Counted from the first letter of the stretch, positions 25,966-35,190 are shown. The stretch: DNA of 64,000 nucleotides from QVMG01 sp032073245 (GCA_032073245.1 DAMANX010000012.1:78320-142319); one strand, 5' to 3'. Made by a program: numbers and translations. Notes: a model not told the origin generated them from the letters alone.

Positions 25966-27363
25966 ATGAAGAAAACTATGCTTATGTGTGCACCTGCTAT
26001 GTTAACAGCAGGTTTTACAGCTTGTAAAGAAGCTCCAAAGAAAGAAACTCCGGTAAATGTAATTTATATCCTGGCAGATGACCTCGGATATGGGGATATA
26101 GGTTGTTACGGACAACAAAAGATACATACTCCCAATATTGACAAGATGGCTTCTGAAGGAATGTTGTTTACCCAACATTATGCCGGATGCACAGTAAGTG
26201 CTCCCTCCAGATGCGCTTTAATGACTGGCCTACATACAGGCCATTCTCAAATACGCGGAAACAAAGAAATAAAGCCGGAAGGACAACAACCTATGGAAGC
26301 CGGAACTTATACTCTGGGACGGTTGATGCAGTCGGCCGGATATACAACGGGTATCTTTGGAAAATGGGGATTGGGATATCCCGGTTCAGAGTCTGTTCCA
26401 TCAAAAATGGGATTTGATACTTTCTTTGGTTATAACTGTCAGCGGGAAGCACATACATATTATCCGGATCATCTTTGGAATAATGATAAACGGATAGAAT
26501 ATCCTGAAAATGTTAATCCGGGGAGAGAAACCTATTCACAGGATATTATCCATGAAAATGCAAAGCAATTTATTCGTGATAACAAGGATAAACCTTTCTT
26601 TGCTATGTTAACTTATACATTACCTCATGCCGAATTGAATCTGCCTCATGATTCAATTTATCAGATGTATGAAAATGCTTTTGTGGAAGATCCGTATGAT
26701 GGCAGCAGAGGTTATCATGCTTCCGAAAAGCCTTATGCATCATTTGCTGCTATGGTATCAAGATTGGATATGTATGTAGGCGAAGTTATCCGGGAATTAA
26801 AAGACCTGGGTATTGATAAAAATACAATAGTGATCTTTACAAGCGATAATGGCCCTCACCGGGAAGGTGGTGCTAATCCGGATTATTTCCAGAGTTATGG
26901 ACCATTGAAAGGAGTTAAACGTGATGTATATGAAGGAGGTATCCGTGTACCAATGATTGCATGGTGCCCCGGAATGATAAAAGAAGGAATTAAGAGCGAT
27001 CATATAAGTGCCTTTTGGGATATCATGCCGACACTGGGAGAATTGACAAAAACAGAGATTCCTGTTGAAAGCGATGGTATTTCACTATTACCGACTTTAC
27101 TATCCCAGGGTAACCAGAAACAACATGAATATCTTTATTGGGAATTTCATGAACAGAATGGACGTGAGGCTTTGCGTAGGGGTAATTGGAAGCTCATTCG
27201 CCAGCCTATAGTGGGTGAAACTATTCTGGAGCTATATGATCTGAGTAAAGATATCCATGAAGATAATAATTTGGCAATGCAACATCCTGAGCAGGTAAAA
27301 GAGTTGGAACAGTTATTGGATGGGGCTCGTACTGAGTCTGCGTTATTTAATTTTGGTCGATAG
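25966..27363 (+). CDS. Sulfatase lipoprotein (S1 family, serine-type)
   Basis: Hydrolyses sulfate esters on glycans in the periplasm. With the start at 25966 it is 465 aa, with lipobox GFTAC (Cys20). The metal site ADDLGYGD follows. The active-site motif SAPSRCALMTG places the residue to be converted to formylglycine at Ser78. A serine here means maturation by a radical-SAM anSME enzyme, which is not encoded in this window. Further family motifs are GKWGLG, SDNGPHREGG and YWEFHE. Association with the nan genes suggests sulfated mucin or other host glycans. The exact position specificity (for example 6-O-sulfo GlcNAc or Gal) cannot be read. Confidence 0.9.
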   Translation: MKKTMLMCAPAMLTAGFTACKEAPKKETPVNVIYILADDLGYGDIGCYGQQKIHTPNIDKMASEGMLFTQHYAGCTVSAPSRCALMTGLHTGHSQIRGNKEIKPEGQQPMEAGTYTLGRLMQSAGYTTGIFGKWGLGYPGSESVPSKMGFDTFFGYNCQREAHTYYPDHLWNNDKRIEYPENVNPGRETYSQDIIHENAKQFIRDNKDKPFFAMLTYTLPHAELNLPHDSIYQMYENAFVEDPYDGSRGYHASEKPYASFAAMVSRLDMYVGEVIRELKDLGIDKNTIVIFTSDNGPHREGGANPDYFQSYGPLKGVKRDVYEGGIRVPMIAWCPGMIKEGIKSDHISAFWDIMPTLGELTKTEIPVESDGISLLPTLLSQGNQKQHEYLYWEFHEQNGREALRRGNWKLIRQPIVGETILELYDLSKDIHEDNNLAMQHPEQVKELEQLLDGARTESALFNFGR

Positions 27364-27377
27364 GAAATTTCAGGAAC

Positions 27378-27443
27378 CTTAGGTAAACTTAGGAGCTATA
27401 AAGGAAAACCTAGGTCGTCCTAGAGCTCCTAAGCCTTCCTAAG
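27378..27443. terminator. Bidirectional hairpin between convergent sulfatase and LOG genes
   Basis: CTTAGG and CTTAGGAGCT (27378-27397) are mirrored by AGCTCCTAAG and CCTAAG (27424-27443), enclosing a smaller CCTAGG palindrome. It lies in the 92-bp gap between convergent genes, where it may terminate both. There is no clear T tract. Confidence 0.5.
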
Positions 27444-27455
27444 CCTACTGGAATA

Positions 27456-28046
27456 TCAGATTGCCGCAAATTTACGGCGATTCTTATCCCACAGTGGCAT
27501 AGAGTAAATCAAATCGACCGCTTCTTCAGGGCTTTGTGCCACTGCCCACATATCTGTATGTTGAGGGCGCATGAATTTTTCGTCTACAGCTTTTTCAAGC
27601 ATAGCAATCAGAGGATCATAATAATGATTGGTATTCAGAATTACGATTGGGTTAAGATATAAACCCAATTGTTTCCAGGTAATGATTTCAAGTAATTCTT
27701 CTAATGTGCCACATCCTCCCGGAAGTGCAATGACCGCATCCGATAAGTCTGCCATCAGCTTTTTACGCTCATGCATTGTTTCGACTTCAATCATTTCAGT
27801 TAGATTGGGATGATGCCAGTTTTCTTTTACCATGAAAGAAGGAATAACACCGGTTACGGTACCGCCGGCTTTTAATGTAGCATCTGATACCGTACACATC
27901 AGACCGATGGATCCTGCTCCATTAATAACCCGTAATCCTTGCTTTCCCATTATCTCACCCAGCTTATTTGCTGCATCAAAATATATAGGATCTATTTGTG
28001 TACTGGATGCACAATATACACATACCGAAGAAATTTTATTTGACAT
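27456..28046 (-). CDS. LOG-family protein (putative nucleotide 5'-monophosphate phosphoribohydrolase)
   Basis: 196 aa with the Rossmann-like LOG fold (TIGR00730 type). The diagnostic motif PGGCGTLEEL and the N-terminal VCVYCASS are visible. Plant and some bacterial homologues release cytokinin bases from riboside monophosphates; the older 'lysine decarboxylase' label for this family is not supported. The start at 28046 follows the transglutaminase stop by 6 bp on the same strand, so the two are probably cotranscribed. The physiological substrate is unknown. Confidence 0.88.
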   Translation of the reverse strand: MSNKISSVCVYCASSTQIDPIYFDAANKLGEIMGKQGLRVINGAGSIGLMCTVSDATLKAGGTVTGVIPSFMVKENWHHPNLTEMIEVETMHERKKLMADLSDAVIALPGGCGTLEELLEIITWKQLGLYLNPIVILNTNHYYDPLIAMLEKAVDEKFMRPQHTDMWAVAQSPEEAVDLIYSMPLWDKNRRKFAAI

Positions 28047-28052
28047 AGAATA

Positions 28053-30710
28053 TTATAACTTATGTACCACCTTCATTAATTGTTCACCTAATCCGATTGT
28101 ATATCCCTGTGAAACAAAAACAACGCGATTGAATGTATCTGCAATGATAAATATAGGTAAAGCATCCGGATTAGGAAGTTTCATCGCCGCAGCAATCTCT
28201 TTCTGAATTTGATTATTCATATCAATGCCATAAGTGATTGTATTCGGTAATCCCCCAAATTCACTTACATCAAAACGACTATAGCCTTGTTCATCCGGGA
28301 ATAAGAGGACAATTCCTTTGCCCCATGCCTCCAAATCAGCTTTAACGGCGGCAATATCTCTCATGGCATGGTTTGTCGGTTCTTGTCGGGAACCTAAAAT
28401 ACCCACAATGAAATAACCACGTCCGGTAGTCAGTAATATGCTTGTTTCTTCTCCACTATCTGCAAGTTTAAATTTGTTTTCAGAATTAAAGTTGCCGATT
28501 ACAGCTATTTCATCTTCGTTTTCCCGCATTGCCAGATCAATCTGTGTAGTCTCTTCAGCTTTAACAGTGAAGAAAGATATATTAGACAATACACTCCCGT
28601 TTGCCATGCGCATACCGGTCACTAACATATAGTTTCCTTCATCAATAGTAAATGGACGTTTCAGGATACCGCTCCAGGCATTTCCAACGCCCATATCAAC
28701 ATTTGTATTACCACCCCGAAGATTTAACGTTTGGAGTTTTCCATTCGGAAGAATTTTAGCAACAGTGAAATGACTACGGTATTTGGGATCATCCACTGTC
28801 TTAATAGGGTTATAGGAAGCTACTAATTTACCCTGACGATTTACAGGTTGGATGTCCGCTTCAAAATCGACATCTACCCATTCTCCTTTGGCATGATACT
28901 GAATTTTGCGTGCTACAGGCTCAATACGTGCAGGAATACCCAGGCTGCGAGCTGCAGCAATAAAGAATATATCGCGGGATGCTTTGTCGGCAACACGTGC
29001 TTTCCATACACCCATTGGCATTATAGGAATCCGTTGAGGGTTAAGTTCATCATTCACAGTAATATTTGTTTTTACCCAATCCACCAGGTATTGTGGATTT
29101 TGCTGTACTTCCTTTGTTGTTGCTGCGTCGAGTTGGGATGCAAAATAACCTTTGTAAGGGGTCAATAATTCGTTTGAAACTCTTGGATTCAGGATATAGC
29201 GGGTAAATAACTCATTATTGATAACAGGGGTGTTGTTCAAATGATCTGCCAGAACTGATGCTGGTGTATCCCGAATATCTTTATCGGAAACAGTTCCTAA
29301 AAGATCCATAGCCATGCTCCGCTTCTGAACGGATGTTTCACGCAGGAACTTTTCAATTTCACGCCAGTTCCCACGGCTACCAATCATGTATTTCTTTGTT
29401 TTTATCGGATCTATGCCCAGTTCATTGGCTAATTCATTTGCTTTATCTTCAGTGTAGAAAGTTGCAACATAACTATTACGTATATTATCTTCTTCCTGCA
29501 TACGACGATCATTTTCGGCACGTTGCTCCTCTGTTACCTGTACAGGATTAGTACTCGGAACAGGAGGCGTAATATCAAGCGATATGCTTTCTATCTCTCC
29601 CGGTATTTTATTTAATGGAATAGTCACTTCCTCCTCTTTACCAAACGAAACTTTAGAATAACCGAATTTACCATCTTTTGTAGCCCAAACCAGCATATCT
29701 CCTTTACCAGCAGAAAGAAATGTTTTTCCGGTGGAATCGGTGATTTTATTAGCTACCGTGTAGAATTCAGCATAATTGTATATCTTAAATTCCACATTGG
29801 CTCCACTTACAGGTTTGCCTTCATTATCCGTAACCGTAATAAAGACTTTAGCAGTCGGAGCATAATTGTCTATAACATTTATCTCCGTATAAGCATCTGT
29901 TATTTCCATTACCTCTTCCGGGCCGTAATACTTTCCAAATACTTTTGTGTGCATTAACATACCACGAGAAGCCGGATCATTGAACCAACCGAGGTTAAGC
30001 ACCGGTTCCGGTTCGCAAGCTCCCAGAAAATGCCATTTCCCATCTACCCAGGCTTCTACCCATGCATGGTTGTCATCAGTATGAGCCCAACGTGGAGTAT
30101 ATACCTGCCGGGCAGGAATACCGACTGCACGCAAAGCTGCTACAGTAAATGTTGATTCTTCTCCACAACGTCCATAGGCCGTGCGCACTGAAGCAAGTGC
30201 CGCACTTGTTCTTGAATCGGATGGAGTATAAATCACCTTTTCATGACACCAGTGGTTTACCTCTAATACCGCATCATATAAAGTGAGTCCTTTTACCCTG
30301 TCTTTTAATTCTTCATAGAAAATCATCCGGCTTTCATCCATATTTTCATTATTTACCCGTACCGGCAATACAAAATGACGAAAAATATCTTCCGGGATTG
30401 TCATTCCCCAAGGCATTTCTTTTTGTACCTGAAAAGAAGATCGAATATTGTCCAGATAGAATTGTCCTTCATAGTCGGTTATATCTCCGATAGGCATATA
30501 AGCATATAGAAAAGTGAGAGCTTCCTTTTCTGCCGGTTCCATCGGTGATTCAAACACACTGAATAGGTTTCCATGAGGTAAAGCAGCTTTTTTTGCCTGG
30601 AAATCTTTTTCTACCTCATTCCGATAATTATTATCGGAAATAAAATGCTTTTCATTATTACATGCTGCACATAAGAAAAATATGGCCAATAGTTGGAGGA
30701 GTTTATTCAT
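28053..30710 (-). CDS. Transglutaminase-domain lipoprotein with a second, degenerate transglutaminase-like region
   Basis: 885 aa. The lipobox CAAC gives lipidated Cys17. The first transglutaminase-like core has Cys182 (YGRCGEES) and His215 (DDNHAWVEAWVDGKWH), as expected for an active papain-like or protease-type enzyme. A carboxypeptidase-regulatory-like beta-sandwich follows near residues 295-370 (VTDNEGKPVSGANVEFKIYN). A later region, SRDIFFIAAARSLGIPARIEPV, resembles the same fold but lacks the catalytic Cys. The C-terminus (ALPIFIIADTFNRVVFVSQGY) looks thioredoxin-like without CxxC. Substrate is unknown; a periplasmic role on peptides or the cell wall is inferred. A promoter is predicted at 30738-30769. 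Confidence 0.85.
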   Translation of the reverse strand: MNKLLQLLAIFFLCAACNNEKHFISDNNYRNEVEKDFQAKKAALPHGNLFSVFESPMEPAEKEALTFLYAYMPIGDITDYEGQFYLDNIRSSFQVQKEMPWGMTIPEDIFRHFVLPVRVNNENMDESRMIFYEELKDRVKGLTLYDAVLEVNHWCHEKVIYTPSDSRTSAALASVRTAYGRCGEESTFTVAALRAVGIPARQVYTPRWAHTDDNHAWVEAWVDGKWHFLGACEPEPVLNLGWFNDPASRGMLMHTKVFGKYYGPEEVMEITDAYTEINVIDNYAPTAKVFITVTDNEGKPVSGANVEFKIYNYAEFYTVANKITDSTGKTFLSAGKGDMLVWATKDGKFGYSKVSFGKEEEVTIPLNKIPGEIESISLDITPPVPSTNPVQVTEEQRAENDRRMQEEDNIRNSYVATFYTEDKANELANELGIDPIKTKKYMIGSRGNWREIEKFLRETSVQKRSMAMDLLGTVSDKDIRDTPASVLADHLNNTPVINNELFTRYILNPRVSNELLTPYKGYFASQLDAATTKEVQQNPQYLVDWVKTNITVNDELNPQRIPIMPMGVWKARVADKASRDIFFIAAARSLGIPARIEPVARKIQYHAKGEWVDVDFEADIQPVNRQGKLVASYNPIKTVDDPKYRSHFTVAKILPNGKLQTLNLRGGNTNVDMGVGNAWSGILKRPFTIDEGNYMLVTGMRMANGSVLSNISFFTVKAEETTQIDLAMRENEDEIAVIGNFNSENKFKLADSGEETSILLTTGRGYFIVGILGSRQEPTNHAMRDIAAVKADLEAWGKGIVLLFPDEQGYSRFDVSEFGGLPNTITYGIDMNNQIQKEIAAAMKLPNPDALPIFIIADTFNRVVFVSQGYTIGLGEQLMKVVHKL

Positions 30711-30737
30711 GGTTTTTTAGATATTAATTCATGGCTT

Positions 30738-30769
30738 CAAAAGTAGAGAATAATCTTGGTGTGGACAAG
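30738..30769 (-). promoter_or_regulatory. Predicted promoter of the transglutaminase-LOG transcript
   Basis: On the minus strand CTTG (30769-30766), a 20-bp spacer and TACTTTTG (30745-30738) match TTTG / TAnnTTTG with one mismatch. It lies about 28 bp before the start codon. Confidence 0.55.
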
Positions 30770-30952
30770 AATAGATTAAAAGTAATAAGTAACAACTTTC
30801 TTTTATTGAAGGTTAGTAGAATATTATGAAACCCTTTGAGATATAAACAAAATGATACTAAAAAGGCTTTTAAATAAGTCTATATCTAACATAAGATCGT
30901 TTAAACACAGAATAATAAATGATATTGTGTCTTTTTTCATCTTTTTTCTTTA

Positions 30953-30960
30953 TTTTTGTT
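30953..30960 (+). promoter_or_regulatory. Predicted -7 element of the antiporter gene
   Basis: TATTTTTG fits TAnnTTTG; a TTG lies roughly 22-23 bp upstream. The start codon follows about 70 bp later. Confidence 0.4.
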
Positions 30961-31028
30961 GTCACTGAAAGCTCCATATTGTTTATAGATATACGGAACT
31001 TGAAAATAACCTCAAAAACCATCTGTCT

Positions 31029-32537
31029 ATGTTTGAGAACCCCGAAATGGTGCTAATGATCGCATCGATCATTTTGTTTTTAAGTATTTTTGCCGGTAAA
31101 GCCGGATATAGGATCGGGCTTCCCGCCTTGCTTCTTTTCCTTGGATTAGGAATGTTATTCGGAAGCGATGGATTGGGTATACAATTCAATGATCCACATA
31201 TAGCGCAGTTTATTGGTATGTTAGCACTGAGTATCATCCTTTTCTCCGGTGGGATGGATACTAAAGTGACTGATATAAAACCTATTGCTAGTCAAGGGGT
31301 GATATTAGCGACGATTGGAGTATTGATGACCACTTTTATTACCGGTGGCTTTATCTATTTTATGTCGGAACTGATTGGAAGTGCCGGTATGTTTGTCAAT
31401 CTGACATTTCCTGAATCCCTTTTATTGGCGGCAGTCATGTCATCTACCGACTCTGCTTCTGTATTTTCAATTCTACGCAGTAAAGGAGTTTATCTGAAAG
31501 AAAACTTGCGTCCTACCCTGGAGTTAGAGAGTGGTAGTAATGACCCGATGGCTTATATGTTAACGATTATCCTGATCAGTTTTATTCAGCAAGGAGATAT
31601 GAATATAGGAAGGGCTGCTTTTGAATTGGTCTTCCAGTTAGGGGTAGGTGCTGTTGCAGGTTATTTCTTAGGTAAAATAGCTGTCTTTGTTATTAATAAA
31701 ATGGATATCGATAATGAGTCATTTTATCCGATCATGTTATTGGCGATTACCTTTTTTACTTTTGCTGCCACCACTCTTGCTAAAGGAAATGGCTATCTGG
31801 CTGTATATGTTGCCGGACTTGTTGTGGGTAATTCAAAGATTGTACATAAGAAGAGTATCGGAACTTTCTTCGATGGTTTTACCTGGTTATTCCAGATAGT
31901 AATGTTCCTTACATTGGGGTTATTGGTCAATCCGAGGGAATTATTGCCGATCGCTCCGATAGGGTTAGGAGTTGGTGTTTTTATGATTATTTTTGCTCGT
32001 CCACTCTCCGTATTCTTTTGTCTTCTTCCTTTCAAAAATTTCTCATTCAAAGGGAAGTTATACATTTCCTGGGTAGGACTACGTGGGGCTGTACCGATCA
32101 TCTTTGCCACCTATCCGCTTATCGCAGGGGTCGAACATGCCGGAATGATCTTCAACGTCGTATTCTTTATTACCATTCTCTCGCTGCTTATACAGGGAAC
32201 TACTGTTACGCAGGTAGCCAAATGGTTAGGTTTGGTGGATGATCCTCCGCGTAAGGATGACTTCGGTATTGAATTGCCTGAAGAGATTAAGAGTGCCATG
32301 AGTGAGATTGAGATTACCGCTGAGGTATTGTGTCATGGAAATAAACTGATGGAACTAACTTTGCCGGATCACACCCTGGCGGTAATGGTTAAACGCGGAA
32401 ACAGTTATTTTATCCCTAAAGGTAATACTGAACTTCAGGAAAATGATAAATTACTCATGATCTCCGATAATGATGAGGCACTGCTACAATCTTATGAGTC
32501 GTTGGGCATTACGGATTATACCATGAAGAAAAACTGA
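31029..32537 (+). CDS. Potassium/proton antiporter, CPA1 family (NhaP2/CvrA-type)
   Basis: 502 aa. The first ~400 residues form a 12- to 13-segment CPA1 antiporter core with SSTDSASVFSIL and LESGSNDPMAYML, the conserved Asp-bearing ion-binding segments. The C-terminal ~90 residues form a cytosolic TrkA_C-like domain (LCHGNKLMELTLPDHTLAVMVKRGNSYFIPKGNTELQENDKLLMI). That combination is characteristic of K+/H+ antiporters that protect against high cytosolic K+. It is a single gene with its own promoter, followed by a long hairpin element at 32551-32727. Confidence 0.9.
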   Translation: MFENPEMVLMIASIILFLSIFAGKAGYRIGLPALLLFLGLGMLFGSDGLGIQFNDPHIAQFIGMLALSIILFSGGMDTKVTDIKPIASQGVILATIGVLMTTFITGGFIYFMSELIGSAGMFVNLTFPESLLLAAVMSSTDSASVFSILRSKGVYLKENLRPTLELESGSNDPMAYMLTIILISFIQQGDMNIGRAAFELVFQLGVGAVAGYFLGKIAVFVINKMDIDNESFYPIMLLAITFFTFAATTLAKGNGYLAVYVAGLVVGNSKIVHKKSIGTFFDGFTWLFQIVMFLTLGLLVNPRELLPIAPIGLGVGVFMIIFARPLSVFFCLLPFKNFSFKGKLYISWVGLRGAVPIIFATYPLIAGVEHAGMIFNVVFFITILSLLIQGTTVTQVAKWLGLVDDPPRKDDFGIELPEEIKSAMSEIEITAEVLCHGNKLMELTLPDHTLAVMVKRGNSYFIPKGNTELQENDKLLMISDNDEALLQSYESLGITDYTMKKN

Positions 32538-32841
32538 TAATGTTTTTAAGGTAAGCATTCGGCGTAGTACGCCTCATTCAGTAGTCAAAGGAGTCAAGAA
32601 GTCAAAGTAGTTAAGTAGTCGCAATGCACTATTATCTACTTGACTACTAAGGAGCAAAGCGAGTGATAACTGCTTAACTACTTTGACTCCTAAGCATGAG
32701 GAACACGTCAGTAGGCCGAATGCTTACTATTTAAGTACTTGCTAAATAAATTGAAAATAACTTCTTCTCATAACAAAAGTATATGTGTTCACGTTATATG
32801 TATGGACAAAGAATGTACAAGTGAACAATAAATAAAAGAAT
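32538..32841. other. Intergenic region, antiporter to porX
   Basis: 304 bp without a gene. Most of it is the nested inverted-repeat element 32551-32727. The remainder before porX is AT-rich, and I found no promoter there that I trust. Confidence 0.65.
32551..32727. repeat. Nested inverted-repeat element (177 bp)
   Basis: Perfect outer arms GTAAGCATTCGGC (32551-32563) and its complement (32715-32727) enclose a second perfect 16-bp pair, AGTCAAAGTAGTTAAG (32600-32615) and 32673-32688. Short direct repeats of AGTCAA surround the inner arm. The inner sequence is related to the repeat at 54188-54260. It could be a decayed MITE-like element or a stable antiporter transcript end. Confidence 0.75.
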
Positions 32842-34386
32842 ATGATCAAGAAAGACAGAATACTTTGGGCGGATGATGAAATAGATCTACTGAAACCGCA
32901 TATCTTATTCCTTGAAGAGAAGGGTTATGAAGTTGTACCCGTTATCAGTGGACAGGATGCGATAGACAGTACCCGTGAGGGTGATTTTGATATTATCTTT
33001 CTGGATGAAAATATGCCGGGACTAACCGGATTGGAAACGTTGGCAGTTATAAAGGAAATTAATCCGAATGTACCGGTTGTAATGGTTACCAAAAGCGAAG
33101 AAGAAAGCATAATGAATCAGGCGATTGGTAATAAGATAGCCGATTATCTGATCAAACCTGTCAATCCGAACCAATTACTTCTTTCACTCAAAAAGAATGT
33201 TCATAAGAATGTAATTATAACAGAAACAACAACCAGTGGTTATCAGCAGGAATTTGCCCGTATTGGTATGCAGATAAACGAATCGCGTACGGTTGATGAC
33301 TGGATGGATGTTTATAAGAAAATAGTCTATTGGGAGTTGGAACTGGAGAGTGGGCAGACTCAAATGGGCGAGATGCTTCGTATGCAAAAGCAGGAAGCCA
33401 ATAACACTTTTGGAAAGTTTGTCAAGAAGAACTATTATGATTGGATACAGGATGTTAATCGTCCATTGATGAGTCCTGATCTATTCAAGAAAAAGGTATT
33501 TCCGATGTTAGACAACGATGAAAAGGTCTTTTTTATACTTATCGACAACTTTCGTCTCGATCAATGGCGCGTAGTAAAAGAGCTATTGACGGAATACTAT
33601 ACATTTGAAGAAAATCTGTATATGAGTATTCTTCCAACTGCAACGCAATATGCACGAAACTCTATCTTTTCCGGACTTATGCCGGCTCAGATCGAAAAGA
33701 TGTTTCCGGAATTATGGGTGGATGAAGAGAGTGAAGAAGGTAAAAATCTAAATGAGGCTCCTTTGATCCAAACGCAGATAGATCGTTTTCGGAAAAATTA
33801 TACCTTCTCATATCATAAAGTGTATGATTCACATTATGGTGAAAGATTATTAGGACAAATATCTTCTCTGACTCATTATCAACTGAATGTAATCGTTCTG
33901 AATTTTGTGGATATGCTTTCGCATGCCAGAACGGAGAGTAAGATGATTCGGGAGCTTGCACAAAGTGAAGCGGCTTATCGCAGCCTTACTAAATCATGGT
34001 TTCAGCATTCAACAGCTCTGGAACTATTTCGCCGGATAGCAGAGAAAGGTTATAAAGTAGTTTTAACTACCGATCATGGAACGATACGTGTAGACAATCC
34101 GATAAAGGTTGTGGGCGATAAGAATACAAACACAAATTTACGGTATAAACTGGGAAAGAATCTTGCATATAATCCAAAAGAGATTTTTGAGGTTCGCGAT
34201 CCGTTAAAGATAGGTTTGCCTTCTCCCAATTTAAGTACAAAGTATATCTTTGCACTCAATGAGGATTTCTTTGCTTACCCCAATAATTACAATTACTACG
34301 TATCTTATTATAAGGATACTTTCCAACATGGAGGCATCTCTATGGAGGAAATGATGATCCCATTTATTACAATGAACCCTAAATAA
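32842..34386 (+). CDS. porX: PorX-type response regulator with PglZ domain
   Basis: 514 aa. The N-terminal receiver domain (about residues 5-120) has phosphoacceptor Asp55 in FLDENMPG and a conserved Lys in LIKPVNP. A linker of helices leads to a C-terminal PglZ/alkaline-phosphatase-like domain with zinc-site segments LIDNFRLDQW, PTATQYARNSIF, NFVDMLSHAR and TTDHGTIRV. This architecture is that of PorX, the regulator of type IX secretion in Porphyromonas, where the PglZ domain acts as a phosphodiesterase. The partner kinase PorY is not in the window. Whether this organism uses type IX secretion cannot be told from here. Confidence 0.92.
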   Translation: MIKKDRILWADDEIDLLKPHILFLEEKGYEVVPVISGQDAIDSTREGDFDIIFLDENMPGLTGLETLAVIKEINPNVPVVMVTKSEEESIMNQAIGNKIADYLIKPVNPNQLLLSLKKNVHKNVIITETTTSGYQQEFARIGMQINESRTVDDWMDVYKKIVYWELELESGQTQMGEMLRMQKQEANNTFGKFVKKNYYDWIQDVNRPLMSPDLFKKKVFPMLDNDEKVFFILIDNFRLDQWRVVKELLTEYYTFEENLYMSILPTATQYARNSIFSGLMPAQIEKMFPELWVDEESEEGKNLNEAPLIQTQIDRFRKNYTFSYHKVYDSHYGERLLGQISSLTHYQLNVIVLNFVDMLSHARTESKMIRELAQSEAAYRSLTKSWFQHSTALELFRRIAEKGYKVVLTTDHGTIRVDNPIKVVGDKNTNTNLRYKLGKNLAYNPKEIFEVRDPLKIGLPSPNLSTKYIFALNEDFFAYPNNYNYYVSYYKDTFQHGGISMEEMMIPFITMNPK

Positions 34387-34453
34387 ACGATTAGTGATAG
34401 ACGATTAACTTAAAAATAGGCGTTCATCACTAACCGTAAAACATTAATATTTA

Positions 34454-34873
34454 ATGAGACAAATAGAAATAACAAACCTCGATACGATTCATGAAGCAGC
34501 CAAAGAATTTATCAATGGCATGGACAATCGAACAGTCTTTGCCTTTCATGGGAATATGGGTGCAGGTAAGACTACTTTTATCAAAGCTATTTGTGAAGAG
34601 TTGGGAGTAGAGGATGTGATCAACAGTCCAACTTTTGCAATTATCAATGAATATCGCTCTGAGACAACAGCAGAATTGATCTATCATTTTGATTTCTATC
34701 GTATTAATAAATTAAGTGAAGCAGAAGATATTGGCACGGAAGATTACTTTTATAGTGGTGCGCTCTGTTTTATTGAATGGCCTGAGAAAATAGAAGAACT
34801 TTTACCAGCCGACGTAGTAAATGTTTCTATTACTGAAAATTCGGATGGTTCACGTACAGTTAGTATAGACTAA
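34454..34873 (+). CDS. tsaE: tRNA threonylcarbamoyladenosine biosynthesis ATPase
   Basis: P-loop ATPase that works with TsaB, TsaC and TsaD to make t6A37 in tRNAs. 139 aa, normal length. Walker A is GNMGAGKTTFIKAI, and SPTFAIINEY plus HFDFYR are typical TsaE segments, followed by FIEWPEKIEELLP. It lies 67 bp after porX and 6 bp before the small membrane protein gene. The porX-tsaE adjacency is a pairing I associate with Bacteroidetes genomes. Confidence 0.94.
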   Translation: MRQIEITNLDTIHEAAKEFINGMDNRTVFAFHGNMGAGKTTFIKAICEELGVEDVINSPTFAIINEYRSETTAELIYHFDFYRINKLSEAEDIGTEDYFYSGALCFIEWPEKIEELLPADVVNVSITENSDGSRTVSID

Positions 34874-34879
34874 TCGCTT

Positions 34880-35095
34880 ATGACATTTGCTGAATATTTT
34901 ATTCTGGGTTTGTTTGTTTTCCTTGGTCTTTTCTCGGTGATCTCTGCCTCTTTTAATTTCGATTGGTTTTTTCAGACGAATGGAGCCATGACATTTGTCA
35001 AATGGATGGGACGTACCGGTGCCCGTCTCTTTTATATATGCCTGGGATTAGCCTTAATCCTATGTGGTATATTAGGTTTTATCAATTGGAAGTGA
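34880..35095 (+). CDS. Small two-helix membrane protein, Imm17-like
   Basis: 71 aa with two hydrophobic segments (about residues 6-26 and 49-68) around a short loop, FNFDWFFQTNGAMTFVKWMGRTGARLFY. The sequence resembles the immunity protein 17 family. No toxin gene is adjacent, so an immunity role is not supported by context, and it may be a housekeeping membrane protein misnamed by family. It starts 6 bp after tsaE and is probably cotranscribed with it. Confidence 0.72.
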   Translation: MTFAEYFILGLFVFLGLFSVISASFNFDWFFQTNGAMTFVKWMGRTGARLFYICLGLALILCGILGFINWK

Positions 35096-35190
35096 TAAGT
35101 AGTTGCCCATTGTGTGTTTCCGGTTAGTCCACATTATATAATTCAAATAAACTGGTAGGTATTTAGAAAAACCTTAAAGGAAAGAAGTAT

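Larger units (their letters stand above)
30711..31028. other. Divergent intergenic region, transglutaminase gene / antiporter gene
   Basis: 318 bp without a gene. It carries a good minus-strand promoter (30738-30769) and a plus-strand -7 element (30953-30960). I see nothing else beyond AT-rich sequence. Confidence 0.6.

Noticed and set aside
34880..35095. Toxin-immunity system based on the Imm17-like protein
   Set aside because: No polymorphic toxin, Rhs or secretion-effector gene is adjacent; the family label alone is not enough.
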